Assembly: GCA_964291305.2 (NCBI GenBank)
Contig: OZ219783.1
Coordinates: forward strand, 992,001-1,056,000
DNA length: 64,000 bases
Direction of reading: 5' to 3'
From: VXNF01 sp964291305
GTDB taxonomy: Bacteria; Actinomycetota; Acidimicrobiia; Acidimicrobiales; CATQHL01
Part shown: positions 1 to 8,409 of the stretch, piece by piece
How the letters are laid out: each line of letters opens with the position of its first letter
Position numbering within the stretch: the first letter of the stretch is position 1
Position numbers and translations under genes: made by a program
The notes under the pieces: generated by a model
Seen by the model: only the letters and a program-made list of their open reading frames with translations
What the model was told of the DNA's origin: nothing
Database searches by the model: none

Positions 1-2
1 CC

Positions 3-1175
3 CCAACCGCAGCCGCCGAGCACGCCGTCAAAGAAATACTCGGCGACGAGTGTTATCTGGCAGGGCTGACGAGCCTTGCTGGTATGGGGCCGGCGCGGCT
101 GCAGCGTCTGCTGGCGCATTGGGAGCCTGCGGAGGCGTGGCGGGTGCTGGCCGAAGGAGGGCTTTCTGAGGTAGCAGGCGTGGCGAGCGTGGGTGAACAG
201 GTGGTCCGTCGCTGGATCAGCGACGTTAGCCGTACTAATCCCGCCGAGGTTTACCGGCGTCACTCTGAGGCTGGGATAACGGTGGCTCGGCGCGGTGCCT
301 CTAGGTATCCCTTGCGCCTATTGGGCGATCCCGAACCGCCAGCAGTGTTGTTCTGGCAGGGGATGCCGGAGCTGCTAGAGCGCCCCACGGCCGCCATAGT
401 CGGCACCCGCCGCTGCACCCGCTACGGGGCGGACGTGGCATTCGATTTAGGCAAAGCTGCTGCTCGCCACGGCGTGACCGTGATCTCGGGGCTAGCGATC
501 GGAATCGACGCGGCCGCCCACGCCGGCGCTCTGGCTGCCGACGGGGTGCCGCCAGTAGGAGTCGTGGGCAGCGGCCTAGATCGCATCTACCCCCGCCAGA
601 ACGCCGAGCTATGGAGGCTGGTCTCCCAGCGAGGCCTGCTGCTCTCGGAGGCACCATTGGGAGCACCCCCGGAACGCTGGCGGTTCCCGGCTCGCAACCG
701 GATTATGGCCGCCCTAAGCGATGTCTGTGTCGTCGTGGAATCCCACACAGATGGCGGCGCTCTGGGTACGGCCACCGAGGCGGCTCAGCGCGGCCGGGCG
801 GTGACGGCGGTGCCAGGACCCATTCGCAGCCCCGCCTCGGCGGGAACTAACCGTCTCATCGCCGAAGGAGCCGGCGTGCTCTGCGATATCGCTGACCTGC
901 TGGTGTTGTTAGACATTTCCCGCACCGCGGGTGTGCTAACACAAGATCTTCTCGAAGATCTTCCCGCCGGCCAAGGCAAAGCAGCTCCGGTCGCCGACCC
1001 GACGGCGCGGGCCATCCTCGAAGCCTTCGACTGGATGCCCGCAACCCTGGAGATGCTGGCGTCGCGCACCGAGATCGAACTGGGTGAACTTGCTTGGCAC
1101 CTAGAGAGCCTGGCTGCGCTGGGCCAGATTGCTCGCCGCGGATTGTGGTACGAGCGCTGCGGCAACTCTTGTTAG
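3..1175 (+). CDS. dprA: DNA-processing protein DprA, 5' end outside window
   Basis: DprA loads RecA on single-stranded DNA entering the cell during transformation and protects it. The reading frame is open from base 3, so the start probably lies upstream; the ATG at 84 would cut into the helix-hairpin-helix region (YLAGLTSLAGMG). The Rossmann/DprA core follows, with IVGTRRCTRYG, VISGLAIGIDAAAH, GSGLDRIYP and PARNRIMAALSD, then a C-terminal winged helix (TLEMLASRTEIELGELAWHL). xerC follows 9 bp downstream, so the two are probably co-transcribed. The family identification is firm; only the start is uncertain. Confidence 0.93.
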   Translation, partial: PTAAAEHAVKEILGDECYLAGLTSLAGMGPARLQRLLAHWEPAEAWRVLAEGGLSEVAGVASVGEQVVRRWISDVSRTNPAEVYRRHSEAGITVARRGASRYPLRLLGDPEPPAVLFWQGMPELLERPTAAIVGTRRCTRYGADVAFDLGKAAARHGVTVISGLAIGIDAAAHAGALAADGVPPVGVVGSGLDRIYPRQNAELWRLVSQRGLLLSEAPLGAPPERWRFPARNRIMAALSDVCVVVESHTDGGALGTATEAAQRGRAVTAVPGPIRSPASAGTNRLIAEGAGVLCDIADLLVLLDISRTAGVLTQDLLEDLPAGQGKAAPVADPTARAILEAFDWMPATLEMLASRTEIELGELAWHLESLAALGQIARRGLWYERCGNSC

Positions 1176-1184
1176 CCTCAGGGC

Positions 1185-2081
1185 ATGTCGGCGTGGGCGT
1201 CCGAGGAGTTTTGCGCCTCGCTGATGCGCCTCGCTGCTTCCTCGGTCGCGGTGTATCGGCGCGACTTGCAGGCTTTCGTGACTTGGGCGGAGCAGCAATC
1301 CCGGCAGGCCCCGGCGGCGGTCACCCGCAAGGACGTTCGCCGCTACCTAGCCGGCCTGAGGCGCGATGGTTACGCGGCGCGCACCGTGGCCCGCAAAGCT
1401 TCGGTGCTGAGGCGCTACTTCGGTTGGTCGGTCCAGACGGGACGCTGCCCAAGCGATCCCTGCGCCGGGCTGTCGGTGCCGGCGGGCGCCGCTCGGCTAC
1501 CCGAAGTTCTGACCGAGAGTTCTATCCAGTCCCTCTTGGCCGGTCAGAGCCCCGCCGCTTCGGGGGATCATCCCCTCAGGCGCTTGCGCGACGACGCCGT
1601 GCTGGAGTTGCTGTACGGCAGCGGCCTGCGGGTGGCGGAGTTGTGCGCTTTACGCCGAGTAGATCTAGACCTGCCGCGGTCGAGGGTGCAGGTCACAGGC
1701 AAGGGCGCCAAGCAGCGTCTGCTACCGCTGTCGGCCCCGGCGGTGAGCGCCTTGCAGCGCTACGAGCAAGCGCAAGCAGCCGCCGCCAAACAGGGAGAGG
1801 CAACGGTCCCGGACGAAGAAGCGCCCCTGTTCTGGAACCTGAGAGGTCGCCCCCTAGGCCCCCGCGACGTGCGACGCATCATGGACCGCAGGGCGGCAGA
1901 GCCCACCCACCCGCACGCCCTGCGACACACGTTCGCTACTCATCTGCTAGACGGCGGGGCCGACCTGCGCTCGGTGCAGGATTTGCTAGGTCACGAGAGC
2001 ATTGGCACCACCCAGGTTTACACACACGTCAGCCGCCGCCGGCTGCGTTCGGTCATCGAAGAAGCACACCCACGCGGCTAA
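1185..2081 (+). CDS. xerC: Tyrosine recombinase XerC/XerD
   Basis: Site-specific tyrosine recombinase of the type that resolves chromosome dimers at dif. It has 298 residues, the normal family length. An N-terminal SAM-like core-binding domain spans about residues 5-95. The catalytic set is complete: R149 (GSGLRVAEL), K173 (TGKGAKQR), H244 and R247 (HALRHTF), H270 (LLGHESI) and Y279 (TQVYTHV). It sits between dprA and a cell-envelope gene, as xerC does in many actinobacteria. XerC and XerD cannot be separated from sequence alone; a housekeeping role is inferred from the core-gene setting. Confidence 0.92.
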   Translation: MSAWASEEFCASLMRLAASSVAVYRRDLQAFVTWAEQQSRQAPAAVTRKDVRRYLAGLRRDGYAARTVARKASVLRRYFGWSVQTGRCPSDPCAGLSVPAGAARLPEVLTESSIQSLLAGQSPAASGDHPLRRLRDDAVLELLYGSGLRVAELCALRRVDLDLPRSRVQVTGKGAKQRLLPLSAPAVSALQRYEQAQAAAAKQGEATVPDEEAPLFWNLRGRPLGPRDVRRIMDRRAAEPTHPHALRHTFATHLLDGGADLRSVQDLLGHESIGTTQVYTHVSRRRLRSVIEEAHPRG

Positions 2082-2116
2082 TCCCAGCGACAAGTGCCTG
2101 GGCCGGGCCGCTGGCC

Positions 2117-2623
2117 GTGATTCTGGCTTTAGCGCTGACCGTCTTAGGCGTGGCCGAGCCGGCGGCTGCTCAGACCACCAGCGGCTCTGGGCAGCCTCCC
2201 GTCGTTGTCTACCAGCCACCGGTGGACGGCCAGGTCTCCGATGGCTTTCGCCCTCCGGCCCATATCGGAGCCCCAGGCAACAGGGGGCTGGAATATGCAA
2301 CCCGTCCGGGAAGTTCTGTGAGGGCCGCCGCGGCGGGAGTTGTGATCTTTGCCGGCCAGGTTGGCAGGGGTCGGCATGTCACTGTGCGACACGCTGACGG
2401 TGTGCGCACTAGCTACTCCTTCCTGCAAAGGGTGCTAGTGCGTGCTGGGCAGTTAGTTGAGGCTGGTCAGGTTCTGGGCACGAGCGGGCGTTCGTTTCAC
2501 TTCGGCGCCCGTATTGGCGAGGCATACGTGAATCCTGCGGTGCTGCTAGCCCGCAGCGGACCTGCTCGACTGGTTCCCCTAGCGGGCTGGGGTTCAAACG
2601 TTGGGCTGGCTTGGCGCCCATAG
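2117..2623 (+). CDS. Secreted degenerate LytM/M23-domain protein
   Basis: Predicted 168-residue exported protein. A GTG at 2117 opens a signal peptide (ILALALTVLGVAEPAAAQ). The rest is one M23/LytM beta-domain: DGFRPP, GLEYATRPGSSVRAAAAGVV, GQVGRGRHVTVRHADG, SFHFGARIG. In active M23 endopeptidases the zinc ligands lie in HxGxD and HxH. Here the first motif reads NRGLEY and the second SFHF, so most ligands are missing. It is therefore probably non-catalytic, like EnvC/NlpD-type amidase activators. The start is uncertain because the frame is open far upstream through xerC with no ATG, and there is no clear Shine-Dalgarno. Confidence 0.7.
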   Translation: MILALALTVLGVAEPAAAQTTSGSGQPPVVVYQPPVDGQVSDGFRPPAHIGAPGNRGLEYATRPGSSVRAAAAGVVIFAGQVGRGRHVTVRHADGVRTSYSFLQRVLVRAGQLVEAGQVLGTSGRSFHFGARIGEAYVNPAVLLARSGPARLVPLAGWGSNVGLAWRP

Positions 2624-2773
2624 GCGGTCCGATAGGGGGGCCTTGTTCGGTGCGGCGGTAGACTCGCCGGCGGCCCTCGGGCCTGTTCGATCCGACGATT
2701 TCGGTCCGCGCATCCCACGGTCGCCCTAGCGGTGCAAGGCGCGGACTGTGACCGAACCGATGGGAAGGAGACC

Positions 2774-3781
2774 ATGGCACCCGTTGTGACCATGAGCCAG
2801 TTGGTTGAAGCAGGTGTCCACTTCGGACACCAGACCAGGCGCTGGAACCCGAAGATGAAGCGGTTCATCTACGGCGACATTGCTGGCATCTACATCATCG
2901 ACCTGAAGCAGACGCTGAGCTGCATCGAGGCCGCTTACTCGTTCGTCCGGGACCTGGTGGCCGGTGGCGGCACTTTGCTGTTTGTCGGCACCAAGAAACA
3001 GATCCAGCCGAGCGTCGAGACGCACGCCAGGCGTTGCGGCATGCCGTATGTGAACCAACGCTGGCTGGGCGGCACGCTCACGAACATCCAGACGATTTTC
3101 AAACGGGTGCACAAGATGCAGGAGTATCAGCGCCTGCGCGATTCGGGCGGCTTTGAAGCTATGCCCAAGAAAGAAGCACTGAGCCTGCAGCGTGAACTCG
3201 CCAAGCTAGAGCGCAACCTGGGCGGTATCGGTCAGATGGAGACCCCGCCCGAGGCGGTATTCGTGCTGGACACTAAGGCCGAGCACATCGCCGTGAGCGA
3301 AGCCATCAAGCTGGGTATCCCCCTGATAGCGGTGGTGGACACCAACTGCGACCCCGATGTCGTGACCTACGTCATCCCCGGCAACGACGACACCATTCGT
3401 GCCGGCGAGTTGATGTGCCGCATCATGGGCGACGCGGTGATCGAGGGCCAGCGACTGGCCGAGAGGCGCGGCACCGCAGCACCAGCGCCGCAGCGCACGG
3501 CCGAAGAGGAGGCAGAGGTAGCGCGCCAGCAGGCGGCCGCCGCGGCGGCTGCTGCGGCTGACATGCGCCAGCGCGAAGCCCGAGTAGCTCGCAATCTGGC
3601 GGAGCCTGAGCAGACCCCAACCGACGAGCCCAGCGAAGCCAGCGATGGCAGTGAAAGCTCGGAGAAGGCGCCGGAGGATTCGAGCGCACAGGCCGCTGCC
3701 AGTGAGAGTTCCGAGGCACAACCCAGCGAGGCGGAAGATACGGCGGCAGAGGGTGCCAGCGCGGAGAATGCCAGCGCATAG
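2774..3781 (+). CDS. rpsB: 30S ribosomal protein S2
   Basis: Small-subunit ribosomal protein S2. The ATG at 2774 is preceded by the strong site GGGAAGGAG and gives 335 residues; a longer frame back to 2732 lacks support. Conserved stretches include EAGVHFGHQTRRWNPKM, GTKKQIQ, NQRWLGGTLTN and DTNCDPD. The S2 core ends near residue 232. About 100 residues of alanine- and glutamate-rich low-complexity tail follow, longer than in most S2 proteins but a recurrent actinobacterial trait. It is the first gene of the rpsB-tsf-pyrH-frr operon. Confidence 0.97.
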   Translation: MAPVVTMSQLVEAGVHFGHQTRRWNPKMKRFIYGDIAGIYIIDLKQTLSCIEAAYSFVRDLVAGGGTLLFVGTKKQIQPSVETHARRCGMPYVNQRWLGGTLTNIQTIFKRVHKMQEYQRLRDSGGFEAMPKKEALSLQRELAKLERNLGGIGQMETPPEAVFVLDTKAEHIAVSEAIKLGIPLIAVVDTNCDPDVVTYVIPGNDDTIRAGELMCRIMGDAVIEGQRLAERRGTAAPAPQRTAEEEAEVARQQAAAAAAAAADMRQREARVARNLAEPEQTPTDEPSEASDGSESSEKAPEDSSAQAAASESSEAQPSEAEDTAAEGASAENASA

Positions 3782-3815
3782 CCCGGCGCTGGCCGGAGAG
3801 GAAGGTTAAAGGCAG

Positions 3816-4604
3816 ATGGTCCAGGTATCTGCGAAAGAGGTCAAAGCTCTGCGCGACAGCACTGGCGCGGGCATGATGGATGCCAAGCGCGCCCTAATCG
3901 AGGCTGCCGGGGATCCCGCAGAGGCGGCGGAGATTCTCAAGCGCAAGGGGCTCGCAAAAGCGGCTGAGCGAGGCGATCGTGAGGCTGCTGAAGGAGCAAT
4001 CGCCGTCGCCACCGCCGAGGGTGTGGCATCGCTGGTGCACCTGCGCTCGGAAACCGACTTCTCGGCTAAAGCCAAAGACTTCCAGGCGTGCGTGCAGGCG
4101 ATTGCCGATGCGGTGCTGCAAGAGGGCCCGGAAGCCACCGCGGCGTTCGAGGACAGAATCGACGAGCTACGACTGGCTAAGAAAGAGAACATCTCCCTCG
4201 GGTCGGCTGTGCGAGTACGCGGCGGGGTGGGTAACCGCCTAGATGTCTACCTCCATCGCCAGGACGGGCGCGGGGTCAACGGGGTGATCGTCGAAGGGCG
4301 CGACATCGACTCCGAGGTCCTCCACCAGGTTGCCCTGCACATCGCCTTCGCTAAGCCGCGGTACCTAGATCGCAGCGAGGTCCCGGAGGCTGACGTAGCG
4401 CGCGAGCGTGCCTCCTTGTTAGAGGTCACCAAATCGGAGGGTCGACCCGAAGCAGCCTGGGACAAGATCACCGAAGGGCGGCTCGGTGCTTGGTTCCGTG
4501 AGAGCGTCCTGTTAGAGCAGGGCCTACACGGCGACAAGACCTCTGTGGCTAAGAGCATCGGGAATGGCAGCATCGTGCGTTTCGAGCAGGCCTACCTGGG
4601 CTAA
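3816..4604 (+). CDS. tsf: Elongation factor Ts
   Basis: Nucleotide exchange factor for EF-Tu. It has 262 residues with the N-terminal UBA-like helix pair (VKALRDSTGAGMMDAKRAL) and the signature HLRSETDFSAKAKDF, where most family members have TDFVA. The C-terminal dimerisation half is present (HIAFAKPRYLDRSEVP). The upstream site GAGAGGAAGG lies about 20 bases before the ATG, and pyrH follows 2 bp after the stop. Nothing unusual beyond the S-for-V change. Confidence 0.97.
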   Translation: MVQVSAKEVKALRDSTGAGMMDAKRALIEAAGDPAEAAEILKRKGLAKAAERGDREAAEGAIAVATAEGVASLVHLRSETDFSAKAKDFQACVQAIADAVLQEGPEATAAFEDRIDELRLAKKENISLGSAVRVRGGVGNRLDVYLHRQDGRGVNGVIVEGRDIDSEVLHQVALHIAFAKPRYLDRSEVPEADVARERASLLEVTKSEGRPEAAWDKITEGRLGAWFRESVLLEQGLHGDKTSVAKSIGNGSIVRFEQAYLG

Positions 4605-4606
4605 CG

Positions 4607-5323
4607 ATGGCCCGCTGGAGTCGCGTCCTACTTAAGGTGTCCGGCGAGGCCTTCGCCGGATCGGCCGGCTACGGCATCGACAGCGAAACTACTAACGACA
4701 TTGCTGCCGAGATCGCCTCGGTATGTGATCAGGCTCGGGTTCAGATCGCCATCGTCGTCGGTGGCGGAAACATCTGGCGCGGCGAGTCGGATGCTGGCGC
4801 CGAGATGGACCGGGCTCAGGCCGACTACATGGGGATGCTGGCGACGCTGATCAATGCTTTGGCCTTGCAGGAAGCTCTTGAACGGCTGAATCAGCCCACT
4901 CGAGTGCAGACCGCCATTCACATGGCGCAGATCGCCGAGCCTTACATTCGCCGAAGGGCCATCCGCCACCTCGAGAAGGGCCGCGTCGTCATATTCGGTG
5001 CCGGCACCGGCAACCCGTTCTTCACGACCGACACCGCGGCGGCTCTTCGGGCGGTGGAGGTGGAAGCGGAAGCGCTGCTGAAGGGCACGCACTCAGGCAC
5101 CGACGGCATCTACACTGCCGACCCGCGCACCAATCCCGATGCGGTCAAGCTTGACAAGATCTCCTATATCGATCTCGTGAGCGGCGGGCTGCGTGCGATG
5201 GATGCCACCGCCGCAACTCTGTGCATGGAGAACAAACTGCCAATCGTGATGTTCGATCTCATGCAGGCAGGCAACGTACTGTCCATCATCCAGGGCCACC
5301 AGATAGGTACCATCGTGACCTAA
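4607..5323 (+). CDS. pyrH: UMP kinase
   Basis: Amino-acid-kinase-fold enzyme that phosphorylates UMP to UDP for RNA and sugar-nucleotide synthesis. Its 238 residues are the usual length. Motifs in order are KVSGEAFAG (phosphate binding), GGGNIWRG, YMGMLATLINALAL, GTGNPFFTTDTAAALRA and GTDGIYTADPR. It starts 2 bp after the tsf stop and is followed by frr, the standard actinobacterial order. Confidence 0.97.
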   Translation: MARWSRVLLKVSGEAFAGSAGYGIDSETTNDIAAEIASVCDQARVQIAIVVGGGNIWRGESDAGAEMDRAQADYMGMLATLINALALQEALERLNQPTRVQTAIHMAQIAEPYIRRRAIRHLEKGRVVIFGAGTGNPFFTTDTAAALRAVEVEAEALLKGTHSGTDGIYTADPRTNPDAVKLDKISYIDLVSGGLRAMDATAATLCMENKLPIVMFDLMQAGNVLSIIQGHQIGTIVT

Positions 5324-5356
5324 GAGCCGGCAGGTTCACTTCGAGGCGAGTGTCGC

Positions 5357-5926
5357 ATGAGTGAAGAACTGATTGAGATCGTGATCTCCGAAGCGCGCGA
5401 CAAGATGGACGGGGCTGTCACGCACACCCGCAAGGAGTTCAGCGGCGTGCGGACCGGCCGGGCATCGCCGTCGCTGGTGGAGCGACTGACTGTCAACTAC
5501 CACGGGGCGGAGGTAAGCCTCCAGCAGATTGCCGGCTTCAGCGTGCCCGATGTGCAGATGCTGGTCATCTCGCCCTACGACAAGCGCGCTATCGAGGCTA
5601 TACAGAAGGCCATCCAGCGTGCCGACTTGGGATTCAACCCCAGCACCGACGGCTCGGTGGTGCGGCTGCACTTCCCGCCTCTCACCGAGGAGCGCCGCCG
5701 AGAGCTGGTGAAGCTAGTGCGACAAATGGCGGAGTCGGGCCGCGTGGCTGTGCGCAACACGCGCCGCGCCGCCCGCCAGGATCTGGAAGCCCTAAAACGT
5801 GATGGCGACATCTCCGAGGATGACAACCGGCGCGGCCAGCGCCAAGTAGACGATATGACCCACGAGTACGAAGCGGCGATAGGAATGGCCCTCGAGGCCA
5901 AAGAAGACGAACTGATGCAGGTCTGA
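5357..5926 (+). CDS. frr: Ribosome recycling factor
   Basis: With EF-G, this protein splits post-termination ribosomes. Its 189 residues (usual about 185) form the three-helix bundle plus beta domain; recognisable parts are EFSGVRTGRASPSLV, ISPYDKRAIEAIQKAIQ and LHFPPLTEERRRELVK. It sits between pyrH and cdsA, with 33 bp and 15 bp gaps, as expected for this operon. Confidence 0.97.
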   Translation: MSEELIEIVISEARDKMDGAVTHTRKEFSGVRTGRASPSLVERLTVNYHGAEVSLQQIAGFSVPDVQMLVISPYDKRAIEAIQKAIQRADLGFNPSTDGSVVRLHFPPLTEERRRELVKLVRQMAESGRVAVRNTRRAARQDLEALKRDGDISEDDNRRGQRQVDDMTHEYEAAIGMALEAKEDELMQV

Positions 5927-5941
5927 GCTAGGAGGAAACCA

Positions 5942-7111
5942 GTGGCTCGAGACAACCCCTACGAACCAACGCAACCAGAGGAATGGTCTAGCAGCGATGC
6001 CGAAATCCACTCGGGCTTTCCTGAGAGCGACGACAGCTGGGAGGAGGCGTCGGGCACCGAGCTGGTCGAAGATGCCGCCTGGGACACTTTTAGCGAAGGT
6101 GGTCCCACCTGGGGAGCGGCAGAGGCCGGCGACGAAGCCCTCGACGTGGAGTACCTGACAGAGCAGCACCCGCAGGCCACCGAGATCGGCGTAACAGAAA
6201 CCGCCGCTGGTGCACAGTTCTTCGGGGATGACGACGAGCCTTGGCACGGTTCGGAGGTGCCGCCACAGGCCGCAATGGGTGGACGGAGATCAGATCGGAA
6301 CCTGAGTACTGCGATTGTCACCGGTCTTGTGCTGTGCGCCGTGGCTGTGGCGTGCTTCTGGATCAGTCCGATCCTCACACTCGTTTTGCTCTGCGTGCTA
6401 TTGGTGCTGGCCTCCGGTGAGTTCTTCGGCGCCATGAGGCAGGTTGGCTACCAGCCGGCCACGCTTGTGGGTCTGGTGGCGGCTGTGGGGTTACCCGTTG
6501 CCGTGTACTGGCGGGGCGCCGAGGCGTACCCACTGGCCATCGGCTTGGTCGTGATAGCGGCGCTCTGCTGGCACCTCGTAGGCGTTACTGCCGAACGACC
6601 GGTTCCGAACGTGGCGGTGACGATCTTTGGCGTCGGCTACGTAGCAGTCCTGGGCAGCTTCGGTGCCCTCATGCTGACCTACGACAAGGGAACCGGGCTG
6701 CTCTTCGGCGCGGTGGTGGGCACCGTGGGCTATGATGTGGGTGCCTGGGCGGTGGGCCGCTTGTTCGGACGCACGCAGCTTTCTAAGGCCAGCCCCAATA
6801 AGACCGTAGAAGGCCTTATCGGCGGCATTGTGCTCTCCATCGTGGCCTGCGCGGTGATTCTGGGTGTGGGACGCATAGATCCGTGGGGCGACAATCCGGG
6901 CTCGGTTCCGCACTCCCTGGTGTTGGGCATCGTGGTGGCTGTCGCTGCCACGCTCGGAGACTTGGCCGAGTCAATGATCAAGCGCGATCTAGACATTAAA
7001 GACATGGGCAACATGTTGCCTGGCCATGGTGGTGTCCTAGATCGCTTCGACGGTCTGCTATTCGCCATGCCCGCAACGTGGGGGCTGGCGCTGCTGATCG
7101 ATCTGATCTAG
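5942..7111 (+). CDS. cdsA: Phosphatidate cytidylyltransferase
   Basis: Membrane enzyme making CDP-diacylglycerol from phosphatidate and CTP, the branch point of phospholipid synthesis. The GTG start at 5942 has a good upstream site (AGGAGG). The first ~115 residues are an acidic hydrophilic extension, then about eight hydrophobic segments follow. The family signature is at the C terminus: GDLAESMIKRDLDIKD followed by PGHGGVLDRFDG. The acidic extension is the only unusual part; similar extensions occur in other actinobacterial CdsA proteins. Confidence 0.95.
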   Translation: MARDNPYEPTQPEEWSSSDAEIHSGFPESDDSWEEASGTELVEDAAWDTFSEGGPTWGAAEAGDEALDVEYLTEQHPQATEIGVTETAAGAQFFGDDDEPWHGSEVPPQAAMGGRRSDRNLSTAIVTGLVLCAVAVACFWISPILTLVLLCVLLVLASGEFFGAMRQVGYQPATLVGLVAAVGLPVAVYWRGAEAYPLAIGLVVIAALCWHLVGVTAERPVPNVAVTIFGVGYVAVLGSFGALMLTYDKGTGLLFGAVVGTVGYDVGAWAVGRLFGRTQLSKASPNKTVEGLIGGIVLSIVACAVILGVGRIDPWGDNPGSVPHSLVLGIVVAVAATLGDLAESMIKRDLDIKDMGNMLPGHGGVLDRFDGLLFAMPATWGLALLIDLI

Positions 7112-7230
7112 TACCAATCGGGGCTCTAGCCGCCCTGGCCGGAAACGCCTCAGGCAAACAACCTAGGTAAACGCCCCAGCGGCTCCCGACCCTCAGCGCG
7201 CGGCCCGTAGACTGGCCCCGAAGGAGGGCC

Positions 7231-8409
7231 ATGGGCACAACCCTTGCCGTAATGGGGTCCACGGGCTCCATTGGCAGCCAGACGCTGGAGGTAGCGACGG
7301 CATGCGGGGACCGCTACGAGTTCGCTGCCCTAGGAGCCGGCCGATCGGTTGAGGCGCTGGCCGCTCAGGCTCGCGCCGTGCGCCCGAAGCTAGTAGCGCT
7401 GGCAGATGCCGACGCCGCCCCGCGCCTGGCGAGACTGCTACCGCCCGGCATCGAACTTGTTGCCGGGCCTGACGCCATGGCCGCCGCTGCGGTCACTGCG
7501 GATATCACGGTCAACGGTGTTGTCGGCTTCGCTGGGTTGCCGGTGACTCTGGCTGTCCTAAACGCCGGGCGGCGCCTGGCGCTGGCGAACAAGGAGTCCC
7601 TTATTGCCGCCGGACCGGTGGTAGCCCGCGCCTTGGCAACCCCAGGGGCGGAGATAGTGCCGGTAGATAGTGAACATTGCGCCGTCCACCAGTGTCTGCG
7701 TGCCAACGCCACGTTGGGACACCCCGACAGGCTTGAACAAGTTGCCCGAATCCTGCTCACCGCCAGCGGGGGGCCTTTCAGAGGACGCTCAGCAGCCGAG
7801 TTGGCCTCGGTGACTCCAGCGGAGGCTCTGGCGCATCCAACTTGGGATATGGGCCCCAAGATCACCATCGACTCGTCCACGCTGATGAACAAAGGACTCG
7901 AGGTCATCGAGGCCCACGAACTCTTCGGCGTGGACTACGACCGAATCGATGTGGTCGTGCATCCACAGTCGGTGGTGCACTCGATGGTGGAGTACACCGA
8001 CGGCGCTACGGTGGCGCAGCTATCGCTGCCGGACATGCGTCTATGCATCGGGTACGCCATCGGCTATCCCGACCGGCTGGACTGTGCCTACGGTCGGATC
8101 GATTGGACGTCTTTGACGCGGCTCGACTTCGAGCAGCCGCGCCCCGATGTCTTTAGTTGTCTGCGATTGGCGTATGAGGCTGGTCGCCGCGGCGAGACAG
8201 CTCCGGCGGTGCTCAGCGCGGCCAACGAAGTAGCCGTGGAGGCGTTTCTGGCCGGAGCTATTTCCTGGCCGGCGATTGCCGAGATCATTGACGCTGTCCT
8301 GCAGGGCGATCCGCTGGCACAGGCAGACAGTCTGGAATCGGTGCTGGCGGCCGACGGTCGAGCGCGTCGCACGGCGGCCACGCTGGTAACGCAACGGGTG
8401 GCGGCGTGA
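7231..8409 (+). CDS. dxr: 1-deoxy-D-xylulose-5-phosphate reductoisomerase
   Basis: Second step of the MEP isoprenoid pathway: DXP to MEP with NADPH and a divalent metal. It has 392 residues. The NADPH-binding motif is GSTGSIGSQTLEV near the N terminus; metal and substrate regions are ANKESLIAAG, PVDSEHCAVHQCL, LTASGGPFRG and IDSSTLMNKGLEVIEAHELF. The ATG at 7231 has GAAGGAGGG upstream. Its stop overlaps the GTG of rseP by 4 bp, implying translational coupling. Confidence 0.97.
   Translation: MGTTLAVMGSTGSIGSQTLEVATACGDRYEFAALGAGRSVEALAAQARAVRPKLVALADADAAPRLARLLPPGIELVAGPDAMAAAAVTADITVNGVVGFAGLPVTLAVLNAGRRLALANKESLIAAGPVVARALATPGAEIVPVDSEHCAVHQCLRANATLGHPDRLEQVARILLTASGGPFRGRSAAELASVTPAEALAHPTWDMGPKITIDSSTLMNKGLEVIEAHELFGVDYDRIDVVVHPQSVVHSMVEYTDGATVAQLSLPDMRLCIGYAIGYPDRLDCAYGRIDWTSLTRLDFEQPRPDVFSCLRLAYEAGRRGETAPAVLSAANEVAVEAFLAGAISWPAIAEIIDAVLQGDPLAQADSLESVLAADGRARRTAATLVTQRVAA

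Noticed and set aside
1094..2623. One 509-codon frame covering xerC and the LytM gene
   Set aside because: Its first two thirds are the shadow of xerC (arginine-rich, no homology); only the part after 2117 codes.
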